From Platycnemis pennipes (taxonomy: Eukaryota > Arthropoda > Insecta > Odonata > Platycnemididae): a stretch of DNA of 64,000 nucleotides. Positions 44,701 through 56,700 of the stretch are shown here, in pieces (positions within the stretch are counted from its first letter, which is position 1; every line of letters starts with the position of its first letter). The stretch lies in the NCBI GenBank assembly GCA_933228895.1, contig OW121856.1, forward strand, positions 107,545,027 to 107,609,026. Direction: 5' to 3'. The translations under genes and the position numbers were made by a program. The notes below the pieces were generated by a model, which was given only the letters and a program-made list of their open reading frames with translations, had not been told where the DNA came from and made no database searches.

Positions 44701-47700
44701 TTGCTTCTTTCCGCGTGCTCCTTCCACGCCCACAGCACTTGGAGACGGCACCGAAGGAGATCCTCGGAGACTTTCCACGGCTGACGAGGGAGGGTGCGGC
44801 TGCCATGGTGCTGCAGCAGAGTGGCGGGAAGGCGGAGAAGGGAGGGGGCGGGAAGGGGGAGTGCGTGGTGGAAGGGGAGGGGGCAGGGGAGTTGTCGAGC
44901 GAGAATGGGCCCAGCGGCAGCAAGATCCCGTCGCTCTTTGAGATAGACATCCCGATGCCTGACGACGTGCAGCAGCAGGAGGGGGAGGGGAACGAGAAGA
45001 AGGGGGAGGGAGGAGAGGAGGAGGGGGGGGAGGCTCCCCCTCGGGAGAAGAAGCGGCGCCACCACCACCACCATCACCACCACCACCACCATCACCACGG
45101 AGATGCCATGGAGAACGAGAGGAGGGGGGTGAAGAGGGGAGGGGGGGATGAGGTGCGGCTGGCGGAGGAGGAGGAGGAGGAAGAAGAGGATGGCGTTGGG
45201 GACCTCTCGATTGTGTGCGAGGAGGAGGAGGAGGGTGTGGAGGGGGAGGGTGTGGAGGGGGACGGTGATGCACCATTGGTGGAGGGCCACCAGACGAGTC
45301 CAGACGATGATGAGTGCAAGGCGCGAGATGACCAAGGTAGGGATCCCTGTGGGACAATGCCATTTCATTGATGTACATTGTGTTTATGCACTCACTGGAG
45401 GAGGATTTGCCTCGTTGGGATTTTTGACAGACCTATTTGTTTGAGAAGTAGGCAAAAAGAGGTGGATTGCCCTTCACCTAGAAGAAAATTCTTGTTCACT
45501 TATCACTACACATCTCAAAAACTAAATTTTTAGCCATCTCAAGATTTTGTGTTTGTACCATATATGTGCAGTTTAATAATACCAAGTTTTAAAGAAATCG
45601 AAGATGGTGTATTTGACCTTTGACCAAACATAGATGTAGGTCCATGCTGTGATGCCATTTGTAATGAAGAGTATTTGAAAGTCAATCCTTTAAATAGGAA
45701 ATTTAACTACCTTTTTAATGAGCCCAATGCCAACACTGTAGTGCGGATAGGAGCTGACTTATTGCCAGTAAAAGTAATGTGCGAAAAGGCCACTGAAAGG
45801 TCAAATTTTGACCCCCTCACAAATCCCTATCCGATCATCTCAAAAATACAAAAAAAATCACACTTGTTACTTACTACAATATGAGCAACTGTACCAAATT
45901 TCACAAAAATCCAAGAAGTTCACAAGAAATGTGTTGGTTCATTTCATATGGAATCACCCAGGTATACTTTGCAGGGTCTCTACTAAACTTGAAAACTGGG
46001 AAAGAGATGTGAATTTCATTTGGGCCTTGAAAACTGAGAATTTGACAGGATTTTGGGTAGCGACCTTGAATTTTGGAGGATCTCATAGTTTTCTCTTTTC
46101 CAGGGAGGAATAATTTTTCTAAGTTTTTGGCATCCTTTAGTATGGAAACTCAGTTGTGATTGATTGAGACCCATTTATGCTCACTAAAGAGCAAGAAATG
46201 GTAATTAGGTCGAATTTTTGTAATGGAACTTTGCAGCTAAAGTGGTTGGAATGTGGAGGTTTCCGTTTGTCTATAGGACATTAGATAGGTACTTAGGTAC
46301 TTTAGTTAATTACTTAGTTAATTTTCACCTCCCAGGATCTCTTTATGCTTCATTGTCATCATCATTAATCTGGCTTTAGATGGGTTCAATCCACCATGTC
46401 TGAAGATTTTCTTCAGTAATTTGTGATATCATAATTCTTTCATAAGTTGAGGTGAGAAAAAGCACTTAATGATAAACTTGATAAAATAATTAAGTTTCTG
46501 GCTACATCTTTTTGTTTTTCAAGGCAAATAAGTCCTGAAATTGCTTTTTTTCCTAAGTTTATTTAAGGCGACAAAAAATTGTTTTACATGGATAAATGTA
46601 GAAATGAATATTTTATGAGATACAATTTATTGCATTGAAATTGGTCTCCTCTTTTATTACATATAACTTCGTCAAACTCAGGGGTCTCGGCGTATGTTCA
46701 TTTTTTTCTTAACAGAAAATACAGACAGTAGCTCATGTTGATAGCAGTATAGTGACATCAGTTCTTAGTAATTCTTACATAAAATTAAATAGATACTTGT
46801 GAAAGTATGATTTGGAACAAGAGACACATTGTGTGATCTCTTATAAATTAATGAAAAGGCAATGTTTTCGCCGGAATTTCATTCCTTGAAACAGTTGTCT
46901 TTCTACCATATGTTACGTGGTAAAACCCATCAATACTCATCTTTTTCTCATCCCATTAACATCTTCTCTGTCCTCTTGTGATGTAGTTTATCAACTGGCC
47001 AACTATAGATGTGTGGAATCCAATAGTGTATGGCACGATATTTGAGGTATTTGAATTTAGCCTTTTACCATAATTATTCCACATCTTAAACAATGAATAC
47101 TTTCTGGTATCTGAGGTATTCGTGGGTAGTATTTACACATCTCTTGTAAAAATGATCAAATATCTTTATCAAGACTCTTTGTTTGTCCGATTAAGTTAAT
47201 ATTGCAGGTCATAAAGTCAAGTATTCAAAGTTTACAAGTTGACGACTGTCAAGCAGGAAACATGTCCTTCATCGTATTTATACCAAACCATTATAGACTC
47301 TTTACTTACTCTGCACTGTACTTGCTCCACTTAATGTGGATTTAAAATAAATGCCTGGTATCACAATGAAAATAGGCATCCCTGATAAAGTGATGGTCTT
47401 CCAAGAGAATATTGACTGTAGAAATAATCCTTTTATCCATTTTTGTCATGTAATACACCATAGAAACAGTAATTGATCAAATGTTGAAGTTTGTATAGTA
47501 TTTTTCATAAGTTGAGCACTTATCTTACTTTTGAAGGCCTGCATGTTCTAAGAATCCTCTTTTCACTGGTCAAACATGTGTAAATGACATAAAATAGCCC
47601 TTTGTCACTCTTGTCATCTGTACCATAAGGCATTCGTCACGTTTGTAAGGTACGGAGACTAGCCTCAGAGTTCCATTTCATGAGCCACGCCAATTTCCCT

Positions 47701-50700
47701 CACTTAGGGATTTGTGCTCTCAAGTTGTCGTTCCCAATGCGATGGGTGGAGAAGTGATGGTGGCCCTTGTTTACTCTTGCAGAAGGTGAGGCTGGCTCCC
47801 CAGTCATCCCGCTGCATTTGCCCAAGAAGCAGAGGGAGCTGTTCATTCGCATCCAGCAGCAGCAGAGGGAAGCTGACAGCAGCCAGGTACTGTAAAACCT
47901 CTCGAAATGGAAGGGACCAATTTTTTAGTCATTTTGATAAATGGAGGATCATTATAAAGAGGTGTTAGCAAAATGAGCTCCTATTTCCGCCTTATGGAAC
48001 TTTTTGGCAGTGAAATGTGCTGCTGTCTCTTTGATTACTGTTTTTTTATATTTAAATATATGCAATTATGCTTTTGCATAGTTTTAATTAGTGATGGATG
48101 GATCCAGCATTTTCTTTGGATCCGGATCCTTGCCTTGGTTTCGGATCTTTGTCTCAGTTTTGAATCCTTATTTCAAATACTGGATTCTTAATTTAATTTC
48201 TTTTCTAATACTAATATTTCTACAAAAAACAAGTAATTTATTGTAAAAAAAACAACTTCGTATCATCTGTGTGGATAATATTTTCCTGAATCATGATTTG
48301 CAGATGCTTTTATGTTATTACTTCTTATATGAAGTTCACTCTCCTTATCACATACTCATCAAACAATACATTTTTTAAACCTGTATTACTATTATTCCGA
48401 GTGCAATTAAAAAAAACTTAAGTTCTATTACTTTTCATTAATATTTGAATTATTTTCCAAAATATAAGATCCCATTGATGCCATATCGTATCACCCTCTA
48501 TACAGAAATTATAAATGCAATTATAGAAAAAAAAGACTTCCTAGTGTATCACATACCAAGAAAAATGAAATATAGAACATTGAATAATAAACAAAATCAA
48601 AAACTAAAATTAATTCTGTTCAGCATGGGTTTACATTAACTTATTCCATTGTGGGTTGCTGTTGTCAATCAAAATCCTTGAATACTTTCAAATTCTTTTT
48701 TAGAATTGCAAAAAAAAATTTAATGTAGTCAGAAGATTCCATTTATGGAATATTTGGGGATTTCATTTTTAAGATGAAGAAATTATTATAGAATAGTTCA
48801 AACTGGTGAACTAGTAGTTTTACAATGTCTTATTAATAATAAACTTTCTAAGGAAATTTGTGAGTTTTGCACTGATAAGGAGAGGTTGTGTTACTCGGAT
48901 CTTGAAATGAGATGAGTCTTTTTTTCATGCAACTCTAAGCAAAATAAAGAAATATATGTCTCAGCTTTTTTCTCCATTGGCCCGGGTTTGCGAGAAAGAA
49001 AGTAGAATGTCATGTGGGTAGCCTGCATTTTCCAAACTTGGGTAAACCGACAATAGCAGAGTGGGGTACTGTACTGCAGGTAATGAAGTTCGATTCTTAT
49101 TGCCATTTAAAATTTTTCTATCAGCTGTTCAATAGAATATTTTATCATCCTTAATTTCCAACCCTTGTGCGAGGATACTCCCTTTTTTGTACTTTTATCG
49201 CTTAAAATAGTTTTTCCAATGCATCAATCAAAACTGCATCGTAAAGTTAATGTAACGTTTCCGCAACTTTAATTCTGCAATAAAATATTTTTCCTATCAC
49301 TTTCGCTAACGATGAATTTTTGTTATTTTTATCTTTAATTTGTTGGCTTATGAATTTAATATGAAATTTCTGATAATCTACTTTTCTCAAGTGCCTGCTT
49401 GCCTTACCCTAGGAATACAGCATGGACTGTATTCCTGGGCAGAGTTCACACCATTGCACAGTGGACTGAAACAAAGAAAAAACACTTTTTGACTTTGAGA
49501 GTCGAAAAGTGTTACTTTTTCAGCTCCGACTTTGAAATTTGGCATGGTGATTCTCCATTAATTGGTGCATTTGGAAGTAAATCTGCAAAGGCATCATGAA
49601 TCACAAGTATGGTGTTGACGGAAGTTCTGGCCATTCTTTGTACAGTAAAGAATCAAAGTCAGATGAATTTTTGTTTATGAGCTCCCTGGTACCTCCTTGA
49701 TTGCTGAGTGACAAAAGAAGTACTGATTTGAATGTATTATAGTGATCCAGTTTGTACTTGATTTGTATCTCTATGGAAAATCTTCAAAATCTTGACCTTT
49801 GAATGAAAATTGTTGTAAAATTCAGGTACCTACTTGTGTTTTAATTTAGGTAAAAAAAATTGAATAAATCCATGACTATCATCAACTAGACATGGAATTC
49901 ATGTTCAATGGATCAAGGAGACCAAGGGTAGTGGCGAAGGCAGAAGAATATTACTTGTAAAAAAAATTTAAAAGTAATGAACATGGGAGATTTTGTCATC
50001 AGTTTTTGTATGTTGCTCACTATGATTGACAGAAATTTTCTACATGCAGCTTCATTTTGAAGTGTTATAGAAGTAGGGAGTGGTGAACTAAAAAAAATAT
50101 TTATTCAGATATAGCTATAAAATGCTTTGACACAATCGAAAACAAATATGTTTCGTTTTGATCTGCTATTGAAAGGAAAATAGAAGGTCCGCATTTTGTT
50201 TGGTTATGTTACAATATGATTTGCACTACGGGGGTTTGTCTAGATCTTGGAAGAAAATACATCATCAGGAACGAAACTATACTTTTCAAAGCTCCTTCGC
50301 TCCTAGAAAGAAATTGAAGATGATAAAATTTACGATATAATCACTGAAAGAAAAAAATTAAAACCAGGTTATGGACTGCGACTGGCAGTACACTATCTCT
50401 CATTTTTAACAACTACTCTATCATAGTGTCATGCAAATCTGGCGAATAAAGGTGACCCGCGAGATATTTTGCTTAATTTTTTTCTCGTGCACTTATGGAG
50501 AAAAAAAGTCAAGATGAGTATTTTTTTATTTTGTTTGTCTCATCTTCATCTCATTTCATCACCCGAGTTTCGCAACCTCTCCTTGTCAGTATATACCATA
50601 CCTTCATTCCATTTGCAGGCTGCATCGATCACTTAATCCGCGAAATTTTAAAATCTCCAATCCAGATCTAAATTTATACTGTCTTCAGACATGATTTAAG

Positions 50701-53700
50701 CAGCGAATGAAATGAAAGATCCGTGAATATTTGGATCTGACCAGACCATCCCTAATTTTTGAGTGGCACATTTGTAAATTAATTTAAACAATAAAAGTAA
50801 AATAAAGTGAGTATTCAGATTAAAGGGTTGGAAATTGAAGTTGATGATATTTTCGTTGCGATGACTGAAAGAAAGAATGAAGAACAAATGGCTAGAATCT
50901 TACCTTCTTAATCGACTTCACTTTGTATCTCTCTTTGCCAATGGTGCATATTTCCACTCAAATGTTGCTCACAGCACACTTGGGGTTCCTCAAGGCTCAA
51001 AACTTGGTCCTATACTGTTCTTGTTCTATATAAATGATATGGCTCACTTCATCACTGACACCACTAGTTCAAATTTACTTCTTTATGCCAATGACACTAA
51101 TTTCCTTCTCTCCTCATCTACATACCCTACTGTGATCGATAATTCCAATGTTATTTCTAATAAACTTTGTACCTGGTGTCAAGAAAATCACCCCTGCCTT
51201 AATACCCAAAAATCACAGTTAGTAATATTTTCTCATAATAAAATGGAAAATAACTTTCTAGTTAAGTTCAACAATAATATTATAGATCAGGTTAACTATA
51301 CAAAATTTCTTGGTGTGCCCCTCAGTGCCAACCTCTCTTGGGAACTACATATTGACTCTCTCATGAAAAAACTTAGCTCTGTGTGTAATCTCGTGAGCAC
51401 TTTACGTAGTTCAGCCAGTCTTGATGTCCTTTTAATTCTATATTATGGTATATTTTTCTCACACATGACATACAACATAATACTTTGGGGTTCATCCACG
51501 CACGCAGTAAAGATCTTCAAATAACAGAAAAATTAGTCAGGATTATGACGAAAAAGCCATACTGTTCCCCATCCACAACAATCTTTGGAAATCTAAACAT
51601 TCTTCCATTCCCCTGTGTATACATCTTGTTCTTAGTGGTATATGTTCGACAAAACCTGTCCAACTTCTCCATATATGCTGACTTCCATCAATATAAGACT
51701 CGAAGATCAAAATCAAGGTAGAGTTAGGACTAGTGCATCCAGCTCTGGCCCTAAAGGAATGAGCATCAAACTTTTTAACAAACTACCCAATCGGATAAAA
51801 AACATTAAATCTTTGTGTACTTTTAAACATAATGTTCAAAGTTTCCTTCCAGAGAAAATGTTCTACTCTGTTAACGAATATTTATATGACTAATCAAACT
51901 GAGTGATTATCAGCTTTGTACTCCTTATACCTAATTAGACATTCATTATTTTTTGCTTTGTTTTTTCATTGATTCTGTATTTGGATTGTACATACATCAT
52001 CTTGACATGTTTTATATCATGTAAAAATGTGATCTTTGGACAAATAAACTATTATTAAAGTTACTATTGAGTAAAATCCTCTTGAGTCTCCAGCTAGCAT
52101 CAGGTTTCATTGCCGTCATAATGACTGGAGACTCAAGAGGGGTTTGTCAGTTTTCGTAGCCACTTCCGATGCCCATCGGATGAGTGGCTATGCTACTTAC
52201 TCCTCATACACAATATCTTCCTCACTGCTGCCTATATATCCAGTCTTTTTAAAACATTTTTCTATAACTTCTGACTTCAAACAAGTACGCAAAAGACAGA
52301 GCCTGTGCATGTGCATTATATTCCAAGAACACTTTTTCAAATCATTTTTCTCCTCAACTGTTCACAACATGTATGACACCAGTTGTTGCCTGTAATTTCC
52401 CTTCATAATGGAAATTATTCTTGATCAAGGGTTTGCCATTTTCTGGTGGTGTTTGGAGGAAAATTAGACGTGTCCCTCAATTTTATGTGCATGCATGAAT
52501 ATGCTTGATATTGGAGGTATTCGAACTTTATCTTTTTGCATAATTATTCGAGTTCTCGAATACTTTCTACTATTCGAGAAGTATTGGTGAGTAGTATTCG
52601 CAAATCTCTAGTTTCTTGTCATAAGGCTTTTGCTTCCAAGTGCTCCATGAGCAAGGTCACCTCCTCTGGAGTGGAGCCATTGTTGCCCCTTCTGTCTGCC
52701 CCTAACATTCAATAGGGAACGAGGTTGTTTGAGACATAACTCCACTCATTCAGGAAAATCCTCTCACTATGACTTCTCATCACTTTGCAACTCTTGAGGG
52801 AAAGTTGAGAAGGTGCCAAAGGGTGTGCGTGGAAGGAAAAGGGACTCAAAATTATGGTTCAAAAAGCTATGCAGGTTGCGAAAATGGTGTCACAGTTTGA
52901 GGGCTTGTTTCTGCAGTTTTTTCTTCCTATTTGCTAATGTTGTCTGCACAATTCTCACATAACACACTGCCTTAATATCTTTCATCTCCATTCATTCTTT
53001 GCCATCATGCTATGCTACCTGGCATGTGTGATTCAATGATTAATTCATTCACTCCAAACTGCAGAGCCCGAGTGCAGACTGTGACGATGGTGAAGAAGAT
53101 GGCCTCAAGGAAGAAAGCTGGTACTCTAGCGATGAGGAAGCTGAGGATCGGAGTCTCACTGATGTCCTGAAGAATCTGTCCAAGCAGGTATGAGAAATCC
53201 ATGAATTCAAAATTCCCCTGTTAATACTTGTGGCTCCTGCCTGTGAGCTGTACTGCTTTGACTTGATTGCCTGATATTCTCATGCTCCTAATGTCACCTA
53301 GCTCTTCATGATGGATTTCTTTCACATTTTTAAAACATCATGACTATTTCCTCCCTCTGTCCCTGTGTCAACCCATCTAATGAAGCTGTTAATTCTCTTC
53401 TGAGGTGCAGAATAATTTATTTTGTATATATCATTCAAAATTTGATGTGTGGTAGATAATAAAAAAACAGGATTTTTTAAATTTGTTTGGTTCTGTGAGT
53501 CATGCAATTGGAACAGCAATCATGGTAAAATCTACTCGTTATGGCTGTTTAACAGAAATGCCCACTCGTTCTATCTGACAAAACTCCTTAATTATCAAGG
53601 GTTCTCAAACACAAGCTGTTTGCTGGAAGAGCAAAAGGTAATGAGAAACTAGCTTTTCACTATAGGCCAATAATGGTGGAAAACATTACTTGCTATGGCA

Positions 53701-56700
53701 ATATTATCCATACTTGCTATAGTGGGCTTTTACTGTATGTTGATTTCACAGCGTTTTTCCAAAGGACACAATTTTAATGCTTGGGAAAAATGCCTTTTGC
53801 TGATAGATTGGCCAGTTGCCACTACAAGGCTTAAGATATCAACTTATAGGATTGCCCTCCTTTATCCAACTTAGGTGTTTCTAGAGATGCATCAGGTAAC
53901 CATTGGCACTAGATTCCCCTCTCCTTTGCAAGACATCTTGTGAGACAAAGGATCATATTATGCATCATTTGCTCTTAACCCTTAACCTCTTACATACTCT
54001 ATATTTTTTAACATTGAAATAAGTTATGGTGATTAAGTTTTCTAAACAATGGGTTATCATTGAAAATTACCATACGAAACAGATTTCCTGACTGGTAATT
54101 GAGCAACAGGCTTGCCAATCTGTAGACACCCATGCTCTCCTTTGAGGCTTTATATAAAAAAAGTAAAAAGTGAAATTCATAGTTTCATAGATTTTTTATT
54201 CGAAATTCATAGATTTTGAATAAAAGTATCCGAAAATAATCCGAAAATATCCGTAAATACTCGCAAGTATTGCAGTATCGGGTTAGCTGAGTTAGAGCAA
54301 TAGAGCTACTTCCCATTGATAGTGTTCAGCAGCTCCATTTAATACATCTTTCACCTCATCACCTGAAGAATGGCAAAGTGCATTGTCTTTGATAATTAGG
54401 GCATTTTTGTTCTTTGGCTTGGCTTGGCATTAAAATAACTCTTACACTCAACCACAATTGATATTTTTGGTGTAGCACATTTATGTAGATACTGTGGACT
54501 TCGTCTTCCAAATAGTAAATTATCTGGCCATTCCCTCCGTAACTTTAATTTTAACGTTCATTTCTGATTTACCAATTATGGATTTTTCGGAGTAAGGTTG
54601 CTAATTCTCCCATAAACGCATATCCACCCAAAATTGCTCTCTTGGTTAGTGAAAGATATGATTTTTTTAACACTCCCCAAGCGAAAAAATGATTCCTTGA
54701 TGCGTAGAATTAATTAACTCTTGTGCGTTAATGAATCTTAGGTAACATTTATTGAGAATCTGTTGACTACAAAGCACAATTGTTTCAAATATCTGTTTAT
54801 TTAACCTAAGTTATCACGAATCGGAAATTAATAGTACACCTATATCTATGCAATGCAGGTGAAGCATGCAGTTCATGTAGTAGTCATACATTTCATGCAC
54901 ATCCCTTCACTATATTTAATGATAAGAATTAGATTCCTCATAAAACTTAAAAAAAAAGTATGGATTATGTTTCGATTTCATGGGGCATTGAAATATTATT
55001 TATTTTTGAATTAAATCTGCAGATGATAAAAATCAACTCTACTGGCATTTATTATGGAAGCGGTTTAGACAAGGAAGGTATGTCAGTGGTGTCTCACCGA
55101 TTTTGATCAAACAGGACTTATTTTGTCGGGGGAAAATTGGGACTCCTATTCTTTTAATCTGTGGAGAAGCCGGTTTACGGGGTGAAAAGTATCATAAAGT
55201 TTACTCTTTAAACAGTTTTTTAATATCTCTGCTTTTGTGAGCGATGAAATTAAAAATCAAATTGACCATCATTCTGAATAAAAGTGCGCAAAAGATATTT
55301 ATTTTTCATTTTGAAATCCCAAAAATCACAACACTAGTGTCCCTCAATTCTGGCAGACACTTTACCGTCTGCATTTAAGTCCATCATCTCCTCTTTCGCC
55401 CGTGCGCACTTCTTTGACATGCTGCCTCTATGCCGAATCGGCAGCGAGTTGCCAAAAACTTCCAGCGTAGCCGGAAGCCAGCAAGCGACTCTCTTGAGTT
55501 TTTATGGTGGCGTCTACACTGGCATCGTCCTTGCAGCAGGGAGCACTACCTGCGAGTTCCCTTTCTCGCCGAGAGCCAGCTCGCTAGGGTGTTTACACCA
55601 GGATAGTTGCTGTCAGGAAGCAACTCCCTTGATTTTTCTCGCCAGTGTAAATGCACCTTCAGGCTCTCCCATGGCCAATCCTAAGCACTTGTCTCACATT
55701 GTCTGTCATGAAAATTGCAGCAAAGTAAACAAATATGCAACACATTGCTAAGTCAGTTGAAGAAGGTGGGATTTTAAAATTAGATGTTATTAGATGAATT
55801 TCACCAAATGAATACTTTCGAATAAAAGTATCGGAAAAAAACGAATACTGTAAAGTATCGAAGTATCAGGAAAATGGCTGATACCCGATACTCTCTATTG
55901 GTATCGGCCCAAGTGTAATTATTACCACACCAAGATATCATATTGTTGATTTCTTGTTGAGCCACTACAGATAGGTCATTAGCATAAGAGGTCAGAAGGT
56001 TGGTGTCATCGCATGCATGATGATTTCACCATTACTGATATAGGATGGGAGATCATTAATGTACAGTAAAAAGAGCAGTGGCCCCAGTATAGAGCACTGT
56101 GGTACACCTCTATTGGTACTGATCTTATTGGATGAAACGTTTGTTCTAATTCCCTTAATACAAACATATTAGCTTCTGCCACACAGAAAGAATCTCAACC
56201 AGTCATTTGTGCTGTGACAACATTGTCACAAAGAATTTGGCCCATGATGAAATTCATGTACCAGGAGGCCAGAATGTCCTTGTCCTGTGCCGCCTCCAGG
56301 AAATGTTTGAATCCACTAAATCATGCTGCTGGAGTTGAGCTGAAGGTGTCCAAATGCCTCTTTCAGAAAGAACCAACCTTCCTCTGATGTGCAGCCCAAC
56401 CCTCTGGACCCCCCTCACACGGTGCTGCTTAAAGGAGAATTTGTCTAGGCGTAAAGTCTTAAGCAATGACATTGAGCCATAGATTTCTGCTTTGACATTT
56501 GAACTCTTGTTGTTTACTCTTATAGCCTCCAAGTCAACTAGAGAAGTCATCGCCAGCCGTGTCTGCACAAGTGGGATCTGAAAAGCAGGAGCCTGAGCAA
56601 TCGAATGGTGGTCGCAGTGAAAAGTTCAGTTTGAGTGAGAGGGTTTTGGAGGCCTTGTCTCTGAGTGACCTCTCGAAAATAAAGATCTCGGCAGATATCA

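Larger units (their letters stand above)
37018..44735 (+). other. Intron 4 of su(s)/ZC3H4, carrying an antisense Copia element
   Basis: GTATAT...CCCACAG, 7.7 kb. It contains the Copia element at 39323-43657 and a possible LINE fragment at 38600-39120. The stretch 37040-38600 is AT-rich; it has recurring ATTATGCAC/GTGCATAAT words at 37180-37400, so it may hold a degraded inverted-repeat element that I cannot bound. Confidence 0.75.
45337..47782 (+). other. Intron 5 of su(s)/ZC3H4
   Basis: 2.4 kb, GTAGGG...TCTTGCAG. It contains two dispersed repeats (45975-46180, 47030-47145). The rest is AT-rich with nothing named. Confidence 0.7.
47887..53064 (+). other. Intron 6 of su(s)/ZC3H4
   Basis: 5.2 kb, GTACTG...AACTGCAG. 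It carries a possible inverted-repeat element (48087-50757), a LINE (50877-52065), a small inverted repeat (52078-52140) and a dispersed repeat (52495-52620). Confidence 0.7.
53188..56525 (+). other. Intron 7 of su(s)/ZC3H4
   Basis: 3.3 kb, GTATGA...CTTATAG. It contains a small MITE-like unit (55506-55657) and an antisense LINE fragment (55975-56225). The other parts are AT-rich and unassigned. Confidence 0.7.

Noticed and set aside
44613..44735. Upstream extension of exon 5 to an earlier ATG
   Set aside because: CCCACAG directly precedes the conserved HLETAPKEI block, and exon 4 ends in the matching phase; the extra codons are intron.
44608..45378. 256-codon proline-rich - strand frame and several others over exon 5
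   Set aside because: They mirror glutamate, glycine and histidine codons of the real exon. Splice sites and conserved motifs support the + frame only.
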